The notes below the pieces were generated by a model that was not told the DNA's origin, made no database searches, and saw nothing but the letters and a program-made list of their open reading frames with translations. Of a stretch of DNA of 35,561 nucleotides, positions 1-8,439 are shown in pieces. Origin of the DNA: a virus; the IMG/VR virus record IMGVR_UViG_3300009082_000040, positions 1-35,561 of that record; one strand, written 5' to 3'. Every line of letters starts with the position of its first letter. The first letter of the stretch is position 1. A program made the translations under genes and the position numbers.

Positions 1-236
1 AAATAAGTGTCACCTGCAGATGCCGCAGGATCATGATCCGGGTGGTCATTACATAAAATCGGGTCACCTGCTTTAAGAACCCGACATTCGGTTACAAACC
101 CTGCCGGGCGTTCGGTGTGGTCAATATGGAGCACCGGCATTTTAAGAAACAATGGAATTGCCTTTTCCATTGCTTCAGACAAAATAAGTTCGTTTTCTCT
201 ATCTGTAATCGGGGAGTTCGCAACTCCAGATATCAT
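1..236 (-). CDS. Probable head maturation (prohead) protease, N-terminal part, cut by window edge
   Basis: About 78 residues are visible before the left edge. They contain the pattern SGVANSPITDRENELILSEA followed by FLK..VL.IDH..RPAGFV.E. This resembles the start of tailed-virus prohead serine proteases (XkdF/HK97 U35 type): a beta strand, an acidic stretch marking processing of the entry, then a conserved His in a DH context, where the catalytic His sits in the family. The catalytic Ser and later residues lie outside the window. The ATG at 236 directly abuts GGAGG, which is too close for a normal ribosome site. A later start at the Met in SEAMEKA is possible. The gene overlaps the end of the preceding gene by 38 bases. 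Its position downstream of terminase and portal fits a head module whose major capsid protein would follow off the left edge. The assignment is by eye and moderately sure. Confidence 0.5.
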   Translation of the reverse strand, partial: MISGVANSPITDRENELILSEAMEKAIPLFLKMPVLHIDHTERPAGFVTECRVLKAGDPILCNDHPDHDPAASAGDTY

Positions 237-894
237 CCTCCGGCCCAAACTCTTGACTCGACCCGTCAAAAGCAATGGTTGGTGGGATTTTGAGAGGCTG
301 TTTCTGGAGTTCTCCAGGTCTGTGCCATAGTCTCGGGTCATAATATAAATCAAGTTGCAATGGGAAATAACAGTTTGGCGAAATGTGCTTTGCAACCAGC
401 CACATGAACCACCCTATCCTGTCACGGGTATATGGATTGCCGTTATAGAGGCTTACTATTATCTTGAGTAGGTTTACGAACCCTCTATCATAGGGGTCAG
501 ACATATCCGAGAATTCCGATGCCTTGGTGAGAGCCTCAAGCAAAACCATAGTGTTGCTATCATGGCTTATCTGCATGCACTCCTCATATGTTTCGTGCCC
601 ACAATAAACACTGTTATACTTATCAAGAACCCCGGATTGAATCTGTATATCCGCAAACGATTTCAAAAGTTCAATCTGTTCCAGGAACTTCTCATTCACC
701 TGCATCCCTTCGGGAGTCTTCACCTGGCACTGTTTATACATCAGATCCTTGTACATGCCCAGGTCATCAATGAGCATATCCGCAGTAATCTTCTGCCCCT
801 GTTGTGACCCCGGAGAAGGTGGTTGTGCCTGCCTTGCTCTTTGGACCGGCTGTTTTGGTGCCCCGCCTTTTGCTGGTTTTGGCTGCTTGGTCAT
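199..894 (-). CDS. Hypothetical late protein, 231 aa
   Basis: I do not recognise this protein. The first 35 residues are basic and rich in Pro, Gln and Lys (MTKQPKPAKGGAPKQPVQRA and onward), as in a flexible tail. The remainder is acidic, mixed helical, with several aromatic residues (YFPLQLDLYYDP near the end). No membrane segment or known motif is visible. It starts with an ATG that overlaps the stop of a 19-codon reading frame and ends overlapping the protease candidate, so it belongs to the coupled late operon. A head-module accessory role such as scaffold, adaptor or capsid decoration is possible from position alone. Confidence 0.8.
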   Translation of the reverse strand: MTKQPKPAKGGAPKQPVQRARQAQPPSPGSQQGQKITADMLIDDLGMYKDLMYKQCQVKTPEGMQVNEKFLEQIELLKSFADIQIQSGVLDKYNSVYCGHETYEECMQISHDSNTMVLLEALTKASEFSDMSDPYDRGFVNLLKIIVSLYNGNPYTRDRIGWFMWLVAKHISPNCYFPLQLDLYYDPRLWHRPGELQKQPLKIPPTIAFDGSSQEFGPEDDIWSCELPDYR

Positions 895-950
895 ATCGCA
901 CCCACTTTATACGGGCACCAGTCATTCGCAAACAAATCAAACAGATTCAT
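891..950 (-). CDS. 19-codon micro-ORF linking two late genes
   Basis: The frame encodes MNLFDLFANDWCPYKVGAI. Its ATG overlaps the stop of the upstream 38-aa gene (TTATGA) and its TGA overlaps the ATG of the downstream 231-aa gene (ATATGACC). This back-to-back ATGA arrangement is what coupled archaeal genes show. It may be a real micropeptide or simply a translational bridge that carries ribosomes across the gap. No ribosome site of its own is obvious. Confidence 0.4.
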   Translation of the reverse strand: MNLFDLFANDWCPYKVGAI

Positions 951-1063
951 AATACACCTGCAACTTTGAGCAAAACAATATTCACAACAAATCCTACAAC
1001 AAACCCTACGAAAAATGTCCGGAGACATATCGCTTCTTCGTATCCTACTTCTGGCGGTGTCAT
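947..1063 (-). CDS. Small single-pass membrane protein, 38 aa
   Basis: The product starts MTPPEVGYEEAICLRT and continues as a hydrophobic stretch with repeated FVVGFVV that would span a membrane once. The start is preceded by GGGGTGATTGAG, a good archaeal ribosome site that includes the stop codon of the 222-aa gene upstream. It lies in the late operon. Small membrane proteins here could be holin-like, but the sequence alone does not show that. Confidence 0.65.
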   Translation of the reverse strand: MTPPEVGYEEAICLRTFFVGFVVGFVVNIVLLKVAGVL

Positions 1064-1068
1064 CTCAA

Positions 1069-1737
1069 TCACCCCTGTCCAGCCATGGTTAAATTATCCA
1101 CGAATCCAACACCACAGTTCCCATACCATTTCTTTGGGTTCATGTCATCTGAGTACACAAACTCATTTTGGTGTTCTCCGACCCAGTTTAAACAGAAATC
1201 AATTGAGTTCGTGTAGAACGCAGATGTAAAATACTTGTCTACAATATGGTCTAAAAACTTCTTGTATATCTCATGGTTTCGCTCTCGTCCGTCAAAAATG
1301 TCCCACCAGTTCACAACAAACTTTACATATTCCATGTTCATCCCAGGTTCATTTGAAACCATTCCACGGGTATAATCATGGAGAACCCGGAACAGTATCC
1401 CATTAAACCGGGTGTAATACGCAGGGTCTTGCTTTGCGAGGCTTGCGAGGTATCGCACAAGGTTCTCATACACAATGCCTTCTGCAACTGGTTTATTCAA
1501 CGTGTTTGCATACGCAATATATGCTTTTGACAGGTTGTAAACGAACTGGTAATTTGGGAAATCTGTTGGTTCCGGCTCGCACCAATCTTTCTTCACAACA
1601 ATCCCAGCAAGGTGTTTAAAATCAAGTTCCGTGCCAGAAAATAGGCCACACATAGCATTGATAATCTTCGACTTATTTAACATGTGATACGCATAACAAT
1701 CCGGGTTCTGCGTCCACCTCGTAGAAAGCTTTACCAT
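1069..1737 (-). CDS. Hypothetical late protein, 222 aa
   Basis: I do not recognise this protein. It is predicted mostly helical and rich in Tyr, Asn and Trp (for example NWWDIFDGRERNHEIYKKFL), with no signal peptide or membrane segment. It begins 38 bases after the stop of the XkdX-like gene and is preceded by a TATA-like element on the minus strand, so it may open its own transcription unit. It is followed by the 38-aa membrane protein with only a short gap. Confidence 0.8.
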   Translation of the reverse strand: MVKLSTRWTQNPDCYAYHMLNKSKIINAMCGLFSGTELDFKHLAGIVVKKDWCEPEPTDFPNYQFVYNLSKAYIAYANTLNKPVAEGIVYENLVRYLASLAKQDPAYYTRFNGILFRVLHDYTRGMVSNEPGMNMEYVKFVVNWWDIFDGRERNHEIYKKFLDHIVDKYFTSAFYTNSIDFCLNWVGEHQNEFVYSDDMNPKKWYGNCGVGFVDNLTMAGQG

Positions 1738-1760
1738 ATCTATTGATTGTAAGTCAAGAG

Positions 1761-1770
1761 ATATAAAAAT
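1761..1770 (-). promoter_or_regulatory. Candidate archaeal TATA box
   Basis: On the minus strand the sequence is ATTTTTATAT, 24 bases before the ATG of the 222-aa gene. In archaea transcription starts about 25 bases downstream of the TATA box, so the message would begin at or just before the start codon, that is, be nearly leaderless. This matches the lack of a clear ribosome site in front of that gene. Confidence 0.45.
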
Positions 1771-1775
1771 AGGAG

Positions 1776-1907
1776 TTATTGTGGAGACACGATGGCATCA
1801 CATTCAATCTGTGTGATTAACTTCGGTACGTAACTCTGCACCTTTGTCGCATCAATCGTCTGTGCATCATACCGGCTTTTAACAATCGTGGCCCAAAACT
1901 CACTCAT
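1776..1907 (-). CDS. XkdX-like small tail-associated protein, 43 aa
   Basis: The product has the layout of the XkdX family: FW..IV.SRYDA near the N-terminus, then a KV..YV..LIT..ECDAI segment, matching the family pattern W..i...Y....w....v...V..g.IT..qy..I. In many tailed viruses an XkdX gene directly follows an XkdW-like gene at the end of a fibre module, and that is the order here. The ATG overlaps the TGA of the XkdW-like gene. The function of the family is unknown. Confidence 0.65.
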   Translation of the reverse strand: MSEFWATIVKSRYDAQTIDATKVQSYVPKLITQIECDAIVSPQ

Positions 1908-2158
1908 AATACTGCCTCTGCCAATTCGAGCACAGCCATTTCTAATGCCGCCATACGTTCTTCAATCATTAATGGTTCTGGCCCAGGGTCTGGCGATGGT
2001 TCGGGGGCAACATACTCCACTTCATCTACCGGATTCCCATCAGCCAGCCATTGAACATACCCATGATAATCCTCATCTACCCACCGACGAATCCCATCGT
2101 CTCTATCCTGCTGAATCTTATATTCAGTCTCGCTTTGCCATATCTTTGTATAATTCAT
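1904..2158 (-). CDS. XkdW-like protein, 84 aa
   Basis: The N-terminal half is rich in charged and aromatic residues (YVQWLADGNPVDEVE). A Pro-rich acidic linker (APEPSPDPGPEP) follows, then a short C-terminal helix with leucine/alanine periodicity (ERMAALEMAVLELAEAVL). This layout, a YxxWLxxGN motif plus a terminal LEERLxALE-type helix, is typical of XkdW-like proteins found beside tail fibre genes. I chose the ATG at 2158 because GGTGATC lies at the proper distance. An in-frame GTG at 2167 falls inside that ribosome site. It overlaps the upstream gene by 35 bases. Confidence 0.65.
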   Translation of the reverse strand: MNYTKIWQSETEYKIQQDRDDGIRRWVDEDYHGYVQWLADGNPVDEVEYVAPEPSPDPGPEPLMIEERMAALEMAVLELAEAVL

Positions 2159-2954
2159 TTTGATCACCTAATAATGCAAATTCAGTAACTGGTCTCATAC
2201 CTTTTCGTGTAGCATAATCTCTTGAACATCCTTTGAATTTTTCAGCCATAACATTCAAAAAGTTCATCTGATCTTCATGAGTGGGTTCTTCTCTATTATG
2301 TAACATCGTTGCTTCCCAATTCAGATAATTGGTCATCTCAACCTGTGCAACCGTTCCATTGATACCTATTTGAGTAAAATAAATCTGGTTTCCTTCATCA
2401 ATGAACCCGCCATGAGACCGTGCTGCATTCATACCCTGTTCAAATGCCTTCATGATATGATAGCGTTCTTCCTCTGCCTCAAATGTTTCCTCTGATAAAT
2501 CAGGTAATTGTTCCTTGATATCATTGTATTGCTGAGTATAATTAGCAAGTTTCCTCACAGCACCACCAATATTCTCAAGGATACATTCAATCTGCCATTC
2601 AATCTCCTTGATTTTTAATTCAACTTCTTCCCGGTCAAGTGAATCAGTATACCCTTCAAGTTGTTTCTGAAGTTTCTTAATCCGTATTTTTTTCTTCTCA
2701 ATATTGAAGTATGCCTCGCCCATTGCCTGCCGTGTTCGTTTCATCTCTGCAAGCACCTGTCTTAAATTTCGAAATGGTGTCGGATGAGAAACTGTGAGCA
2801 TGTTGTCCATAAACTGGCTTTGAGTTTTTTGAAAGATTTGAGTGGTTGCATTGATATCACTTGCTGATTGCTCAATGATATCAAGCATTCCCTTGTATTC
2901 AGGTGAAGCGAGCACAGATAATGCCTGCTTATCAATAATTGCCAAATCGTTCAT
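2124..2954 (-). CDS. Coiled-coil late protein, 276 aa
   Basis: Residues about 65-150 form a long charged helix with heptad-like spacing (RIKKLQKQLEGYTDSLDREE, then a second Glu/Lys/Ile-rich stretch), so a coiled coil is likely. The C-terminal third has a globular look, with YFTQIGINGTVAQVEMTNYL and EDQMNFLNVMAEKF. It starts on an ATGA overlap with the propeller-like gene and precedes the XkdW-like gene, so it is probably part of the fibre module, for example a linker or chaperone. I do not recognise the family. Confidence 0.8.
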   Translation of the reverse strand: MNDLAIIDKQALSVLASPEYKGMLDIIEQSASDINATTQIFQKTQSQFMDNMLTVSHPTPFRNLRQVLAEMKRTRQAMGEAYFNIEKKKIRIKKLQKQLEGYTDSLDREEVELKIKEIEWQIECILENIGGAVRKLANYTQQYNDIKEQLPDLSEETFEAEEERYHIMKAFEQGMNAARSHGGFIDEGNQIYFTQIGINGTVAQVEMTNYLNWEATMLHNREEPTHEDQMNFLNVMAEKFKGCSRDYATRKGMRPVTEFALLGDQNELYKDMAKRD

Positions 2955-3871
2955 ACTAATCCTCCATGCGAATCAGATAATCCTGCGCACATATTACGAT
3001 ATACGCTTAATTCGCCAAAATTCGTTGCATTACCTGTAGTTGCTATGGTAATATAATCAATATTTGAAGTTAGTGCTGTATCTGCACTTCCAATAGCATA
3101 AACTCCTCTTGTTATACCTGATGCTCCATGACTCACACCTCCTATTGTCATACTACCAAAATTAGTTGCATTGCCAGTAGTTGCAATTTCTACATAATCT
3201 ATAACTGTTGAATATGATGTGCCACCAGTGTATATTCCTCCACCAAATACAGACCGGGTTGTAGATGAACATGCCCCGGAATATCCTCTTGCGCCGGTTA
3301 AATCTCCGAAATCTGTTGCGTTACCTGTAGTTGCGATTGTAACATAATCTATAACATTGGTATAGCCACCACTAATCGTTCCGCCATCTATAACCATCCG
3401 AGTAGAACTACCCGACCCACGAGCACTGTATCTTGAAACGGTAGTATCTCCGAAATCAGTGGAATCTCCAGTAGTAGCAATGGTAACATACTCAATAACA
3501 TTAATATATGTGGTTGTATACCCCCCTGCAAATACACCACGGGTAATATTTGAAAAATCCCCAATTGCATTTGACATTGCAATTAAATTTCCGAAATTAG
3601 TAGAGTTTCCAACTGACGCGATTGTAATATAATTAATACCCTTTGAATTGGATGTTGTATATCCCAATGTAATTAATCCTCTGGTATCTGATGCACATCC
3701 ACCACAGGTATATGCTGCTGCTGTTAAATCTCCAAAATCAGTTGCATTGCCAATTGTTGCGATTTCTACATAATCAATCACATTTTGTGGCCCAGTCCAC
3801 CCTCCAGCAAATACTGCTCTGCCCATTCCAACAACAGGGTAATATCGGGATACCCTATTAATAATTCCCAT
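2951..3871 (-). CDS. Kelch/propeller-like tail protein with six repeats, 306 aa
   Basis: Six copies of a module of about 48 residues run through the protein: (V/I)(I/E)(D/E)Y(V/I)(T/E)IA(T/S).G(N/D).T(D/N)FG(D/N/S/E), then a Gly/Ser/Ala turn and TRG(V/L)..GG. The last copy lacks its final GG strand, while the N-terminus supplies an unpaired strand (GRAVFAGGWTG), as in a closed propeller. Kelch-like repeats of this kind are known in virion tail and receptor-binding proteins. The start overlaps the stop of the large fibre (TAATG) with GGTGATATA in front. A surface-binding or fibre-tip role is likely. The fold is inferred. Confidence 0.75.
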   Translation of the reverse strand: MGIINRVSRYYPVVGMGRAVFAGGWTGPQNVIDYVEIATIGNATDFGDLTAAAYTCGGCASDTRGLITLGYTTSNSKGINYITIASVGNSTNFGNLIAMSNAIGDFSNITRGVFAGGYTTTYINVIEYVTIATTGDSTDFGDTTVSRYSARGSGSSTRMVIDGGTISGGYTNVIDYVTIATTGNATDFGDLTGARGYSGACSSTTRSVFGGGIYTGGTSYSTVIDYVEIATTGNATNFGSMTIGGVSHGASGITRGVYAIGSADTALTSNIDYITIATTGNATNFGELSVYRNMCAGLSDSHGGLV

Positions 3872-6800
3872 TATATCACCACAAATATGCCAGATACCGA
3901 TAAATCACTTGCATCATCGTTAGAACCATTTGCGTCTGTAACAACCTCAATTGCTGCATCCCTTGCGACCACATAATTTGTCGTGTTAATATCAATTACG
4001 GTAGAACTCCACGTTTCAGCAACTGCGACACCCGTATTCGTGTTTGAAGTGCTTACTGCAGATCCACCAACTGACATATTGACCCGTGGTTGGTTTGCCC
4101 CCGAATCATCAACAGACACAGTATGCCTAATCTGAACCAATCTTGCTTCCTGCAAGTTCCAATCAAACTTAACCTTTGCATCTGATGCAAGTAATGCCGT
4201 ATTTGCCGCATCCGCAAATTTGCCCGGAACATAGAAATCAACCTGAACCACTTGAGCAGGATTTGTTGAATAATACAATGCAGTGACATCTCCACCCATT
4301 GGAGCACCGGCAATTGTCATTAAATTCGACGTTATTGCAGTTACAACCCCGTAATACACGACACTGCTAATTGTGTATTTTACGGCCATACCAACTTTGA
4401 TTGACGCGGTTTTATCGCTTGTCATCGTAAGTGTTGATGTGCTTGCAGGAGTTGCAGTAAACGCAGTCTCTGCAGTCCATCCGATTGATGATCCAACACT
4501 TGCACTTATTACACCATCAGTAATAGTAATTCCACTACCAATCTTGACTCCACCTAATGTATCGGCAGATGCAGTTGGTAAGGTATACGATGCTACAGTT
4601 GCCCACGATGCATCGGTACCATCAGTGGTAAGGAACTTGCCTGAATTTCCAGTTTGACTGGGCAATGATGTAATACCCGTAAGACCGCTTCCGTCTCCAT
4701 AAAATTTCCCATTTGAATCAATGGATGCAACTTCTACATTTGCATAATCCCGGACACTTACTTTGTTGACTCCTGCAGCGTCGCCAAGCCGGAGCACCAC
4801 GTTTTCACCTGATGCAGAAGTTATCCACACCGGGTTTTCCATCGGGTGAACCAACAACGTGCATGTGGAATCATTACCATTAACTGCATAACAGACTTTT
4901 ACCGATCTACCCGATGTTGGTCTGACATTGGTAAGCCCCCCGGCATTCGCACCACCAAGAGCAAAGAGCAGATCCCCATTCGCCCATGTCTGCTGTAATG
5001 GGTTAACATACCCTGCAACCGTTCCGGAAGTCTGGCAATCAACACCGGTAACAACACCGCCTCTCCGGACAAATCCATCAATTGTTGCATCACCCGGGTT
5101 CATATCAGACTGAGCAACCCCAATTACCCGTGATTTTGACAGAGTAGTAACATCCACTTTCCATGCAAGGGGAATTCCCGCACTGGTTCCAGAAATATAA
5201 CACGCCTGCCCTTTCCGCAGATATTCTCCGGCGCGAACTGCAATTGTCAAATTTGTTGCTTTTATTGAACCTATTGAGGTTAATGCAGAACCATCAACTG
5301 CCGGAATTCTCGCAGATGCGTCGAGTTGTAAAACATTGGTTGCAGAAGTTCCAACATCCCATGACGCAACGGTTCCCAATGTAGGTTTATTCAGTATCTG
5401 GGAATCGCCGCTTACCGAGTTCCAATCTGCATTTACATTGGATGCCACTGCCCATGCAGCGTCTTTTCGAACATACGAATCCCCATCAATTGGCGCTTCC
5501 TCAATTCCACCCGCCCCAACAATTTCGGTCCATGCTACCAAATAGGGGTCATAATACATCAACATCTGTGATTCAAGAACATAGCATGCCCATCCCGGCA
5601 ATGCGGTCTCAATATTCCAAACCCCGGGGTCTAGCCACGTCACAACCGCATTTGCATTGTCAGCAAATACACCACCAGAATCAGGAGATGCAGACACTAA
5701 AAATCGGTCATTAAAATCAAACGGAAATCCAGGAACGTCGTCTATTATATCTTCAACTGGCGCCTGCCACGATTCAGCCCCCTCACCTGCTGGACCTCTG
5801 GCACCAGTGAGCCCAATCGGGCCTTGTGGACCTTGTGGTCCGGTTGCTCCAGTTGCACCTGTTGCTCCTGTAACCCCCTGTATTCCCTGGTCTCCTTTAA
5901 CACCCTGCAACCCCCGTGGGCCTACAATCGGGCCAACGTTGACCCATATTTCTTCAAATGTCCAAACATAACAATCGCCATCCTCTTCACAATAATACCC
6001 GTCATTGACAACATTCCCGGATTCTGGCAAATCTCCTGACGCAACAACCGTACCTTGCATCTCAATAGAAGTTCCAGGACTTCCAGGTGGGCCTTCGGGG
6101 CCGTCTTCTCCCTGCGGGCCTTGTGCTCCGGTATCTCCTGTCGCTCCATCCACACCGTCAACACCATCTCGTCCATCTGCCCCAGGTGGGCCCCGGATAA
6201 CTGCAGTTCTGTCATACCAGGCCGTATCATCCAAATCGTATTGCTGGAACCCGGATGCAACCGCAATCAACAGCCCATCAACCAACTCATCTGGGTAATA
6301 TATGAAATAAGCGTCTCTTGACGCTACATCCACAAACTGATGATCCGGATCTATTGAGAACGAACTAATGATTTCTTGATTGACATATTTTCCAATATCT
6401 GAATCATAAATCAGCCCCTGCCCATCAACGGGACTTGCAACCATAAAATCAGATAACGTGGAAAACCCATGAACATGTACCACATCTGCAAACTCATCCT
6501 TTGAAGCACCATCGAGATAATTCGCGTTCAAATTATCTACTTTTAAAGTTGACGTGACTGCAAACGGAACTCCTACAGAATCAAATGTTATTAATCCAGT
6601 AATTGTTCTAGGAAGCGAAATATGAACATATTGCGTATGGTCATCGGTCCCAGTAAGATTCTGAAGTGCCGAATGGCTACCAAGACCTGGAAGTTGAACC
6701 CATTCGTCACCATTCCAAACATACGTAAACCCATCATCAATATTACTAACACCCCAACCTTCTACCGGTGGTTCAAAAGACCAAGTAGCCCCAGACAACG

Positions 6801-8337
6801 TGGCAATTTCCGATTCGTGCCCAACAAACACCCCATCTGTATCTGTAGAAGCAACCAAATATCGCCCATCTGTTCCGGGTGGTGTTGATTCAATTGACAA
6901 TACCGATGGCTTCCATGAAATACTTAGAACCAACCCCGAAATATAATCTTTATTTACCGCATCAGTTCCATCAACTGGTTCTGGAAGCCCGGTAATCCGG
7001 TTGCCATTCGTATTAATGGCACCCTGCATTACACCGCCAAGAAGTTTCAAATACGTCCCATCGTGGCCGTGCGGAACCCCATTAACATTATACGTCTGAC
7101 CTGCAGGAATACTGATTGTAGCAGGTAAAATACCATATTTAAACCTAACCAACCCATCTCTATAAACTTTCAAAACTTCCATTACAGAAACCGAATTTCT
7201 GGGTTTTATTACTAACATTAACCTAGGATCTTCCGACCCTACTCCAAAATCTCCATCGCTTCCACCACCGGCAATTAACAACCCACCACCAAATTTGGAA
7301 AACACCTGGGATTTATACAAATTTACAACAAACCCGATATTTGTCTCATTTAGAATTCCCCCCTGATATTGATATGGGGTTATCTGCAATATCCCGGCAT
7401 AAGATTGTGTATCAAGACTTCCGTACGTTTTTAAAATATATTCTCCAGCACCCGCAGAATGCGGAGTTTGTACAAACAACCCGTTCTCAACATATGCCCC
7501 AGACTCAGCATTCTTTACATATTGCCCAAGCGTGTCATTCCACGCAAGCAAACAATTTGTAGTCGCTGGTGGAATATGCGACATCCCAGATTCCCCAGAT
7601 TTAAACCACGCTGCATCTTTCCTCAAATATGGAAACCCATCTAATGGCGCTTCTGAAATCCCCCCAGTTCCTATATTCCTCCATGCAGAGTCAGTCTCAT
7701 TATAAACCATTACCGCATCGAGTTCTTCATTATAACAAGCCCACCCATCTTCGGGGGTATAAAAATACCAAATCCCCTCGTCTTCATGCCAAATTGCAAT
7801 GTCGTCGCTATGCCCGATAAAGTCGCCTACCGCCCCTTCATCAACAATATACCGTGCCCTATCTGGAGGCGATTCAGGCGAAGATACTTCTATTGAAAGA
7901 ATTGGCTCCTGCCAAGAAATGCCCAGAATATATTGGTCTACATACCCCTTCGTAGCAGGCTCGTGCGTCAAAACCGGATATTCAAGATTCAAAACCCGGT
8001 TTCCAAGCAAATTCAAATCGTTGTCTTCAGTAATCAGGATTTCAGTACCTGCAATAGATTTTCCACTGGTATCATCAAAAATAGCAATTGCACGATCTGT
8101 TACAGAACTCGGGCCCGTTACATCTCCCAACCCTGCGCCAATAACTGGTTTATTGATGTATTTCCCAGTTGCTGCATCATACCCAATATAATCCCCGGAT
8201 GCCGGGTCTACCACATTCACATCTGTAAGATCTACAAGGGAAGCAACAGCAACAATCCCTGATATGTATAGAGGGTTGCCATCTACTCCCAGTCTCTCTC
8301 CATCTGAATCAATCAGTATAACTTCTCTTTCTGCCAT
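3871..8337 (-). CDS. Giant collagen-like tail fibre protein, 1488 aa
   Basis: Two Gly-X-Y collagen-like segments lie near residues 714-756 ([16 protein letters not shown] and on) and 804-851 ([16 protein letters not shown] and on). Three copies of a module with the pattern W..P......Y.V....G.F..H...I....WYF..P..GW surround them, near residues 138-225, 454-560 and 855-945. The first is preceded by ATKGYVD and the second by AVNKDY, both typical of tailed-virus fibres. The C-terminal part has fibre-type [11 protein letters not shown] and [13 protein letters not shown] motifs. I chose the ATG at 8337 because GGAGG lies 7 bases upstream. A TTG at 8367 is possible but has no ribosome site. This is a trimeric fibre by analogy, probably the receptor-binding shaft. 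Confidence 0.88.
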   Translation of the reverse strand: MAEREVILIDSDGERLGVDGNPLYISGIVAVASLVDLTDVNVVDPASGDYIGYDAATGKYINKPVIGAGLGDVTGPSSVTDRAIAIFDDTSGKSIAGTEILITEDNDLNLLGNRVLNLEYPVLTHEPATKGYVDQYILGISWQEPILSIEVSSPESPPDRARYIVDEGAVGDFIGHSDDIAIWHEDEGIWYFYTPEDGWACYNEELDAVMVYNETDSAWRNIGTGGISEAPLDGFPYLRKDAAWFKSGESGMSHIPPATTNCLLAWNDTLGQYVKNAESGAYVENGLFVQTPHSAGAGEYILKTYGSLDTQSYAGILQITPYQYQGGILNETNIGFVVNLYKSQVFSKFGGGLLIAGGGSDGDFGVGSEDPRLMLVIKPRNSVSVMEVLKVYRDGLVRFKYGILPATISIPAGQTYNVNGVPHGHDGTYLKLLGGVMQGAINTNGNRITGLPEPVDGTDAVNKDYISGLVLSISWKPSVLSIESTPPGTDGRYLVASTDTDGVFVGHESEIATLSGATWSFEPPVEGWGVSNIDDGFTYVWNGDEWVQLPGLGSHSALQNLTGTDDHTQYVHISLPRTITGLITFDSVGVPFAVTSTLKVDNLNANYLDGASKDEFADVVHVHGFSTLSDFMVASPVDGQGLIYDSDIGKYVNQEIISSFSIDPDHQFVDVASRDAYFIYYPDELVDGLLIAVASGFQQYDLDDTAWYDRTAVIRGPPGADGRDGVDGVDGATGDTGAQGPQGEDGPEGPPGSPGTSIEMQGTVVASGDLPESGNVVNDGYYCEEDGDCYVWTFEEIWVNVGPIVGPRGLQGVKGDQGIQGVTGATGATGATGPQGPQGPIGLTGARGPAGEGAESWQAPVEDIIDDVPGFPFDFNDRFLVSASPDSGGVFADNANAVVTWLDPGVWNIETALPGWACYVLESQMLMYYDPYLVAWTEIVGAGGIEEAPIDGDSYVRKDAAWAVASNVNADWNSVSGDSQILNKPTLGTVASWDVGTSATNVLQLDASARIPAVDGSALTSIGSIKATNLTIAVRAGEYLRKGQACYISGTSAGIPLAWKVDVTTLSKSRVIGVAQSDMNPGDATIDGFVRRGGVVTGVDCQTSGTVAGYVNPLQQTWANGDLLFALGGANAGGLTNVRPTSGRSVKVCYAVNGNDSTCTLLVHPMENPVWITSASGENVVLRLGDAAGVNKVSVRDYANVEVASIDSNGKFYGDGSGLTGITSLPSQTGNSGKFLTTDGTDASWATVASYTLPTASADTLGGVKIGSGITITDGVISASVGSSIGWTAETAFTATPASTSTLTMTSDKTASIKVGMAVKYTISSVVYYGVVTAITSNLMTIAGAPMGGDVTALYYSTNPAQVVQVDFYVPGKFADAANTALLASDAKVKFDWNLQEARLVQIRHTVSVDDSGANQPRVNMSVGGSAVSTSNTNTGVAVAETWSSTVIDINTTNYVVARDAAIEVVTDANGSNDDASDLSVSGIFVVI

Positions 8338-8438
8338 TATTCTTCCTCCGGTGAAGCCACCTGACAATACAGGGGGTTACCCGAAATTCCCACCGGGTTC
8401 CCGTCACCATCAACTAAAATTATCGAATCTTGTGCCAT
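8337..8438 (-). CDS. 33-aa protein resembling the fibre N-terminus
   Basis: This small gene sits between portal and fibre. It starts two bases after the portal stop with an AGGAGA ribosome site and ends in a TAATG overlap with the fibre start. Its product, MAQDSIILVDGDGNPVGISG followed by NPLY, lines up with the fibre start [20 protein letters not shown] followed by NPLY, so the two are paralogous over about 25 residues. The N-terminus of a fibre is normally the part that docks on the virion. A free copy could occupy or cap the same docking site, or be the remnant of a duplicated fibre. Confidence 0.7.
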   Translation of the reverse strand: MAQDSIILVDGDGNPVGISGNPLYCQVASPEEE

Positions 8439-8439
8439 G

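Noticed and set aside
804-1229. Plus-strand 141-codon frame opposite the late operon start
   Set aside because: It overlaps three coupled minus-strand genes, lacks a ribosome site and has no protein-like pattern.
5657-6321. Plus-strand frames rich in Pro and Gly opposite the collagen-like fibre segments
   Set aside because: They are mirror images of Gly-X-Y codons on the minus strand and have no ribosome sites.
2951-8337. Diversity-generating retroelement acting on the fibre or propeller genes
   Set aside because: No reverse transcriptase or template repeat is visible. The repeats inside these genes are protein-level modules, not near-identical DNA copies with A-specific changes.
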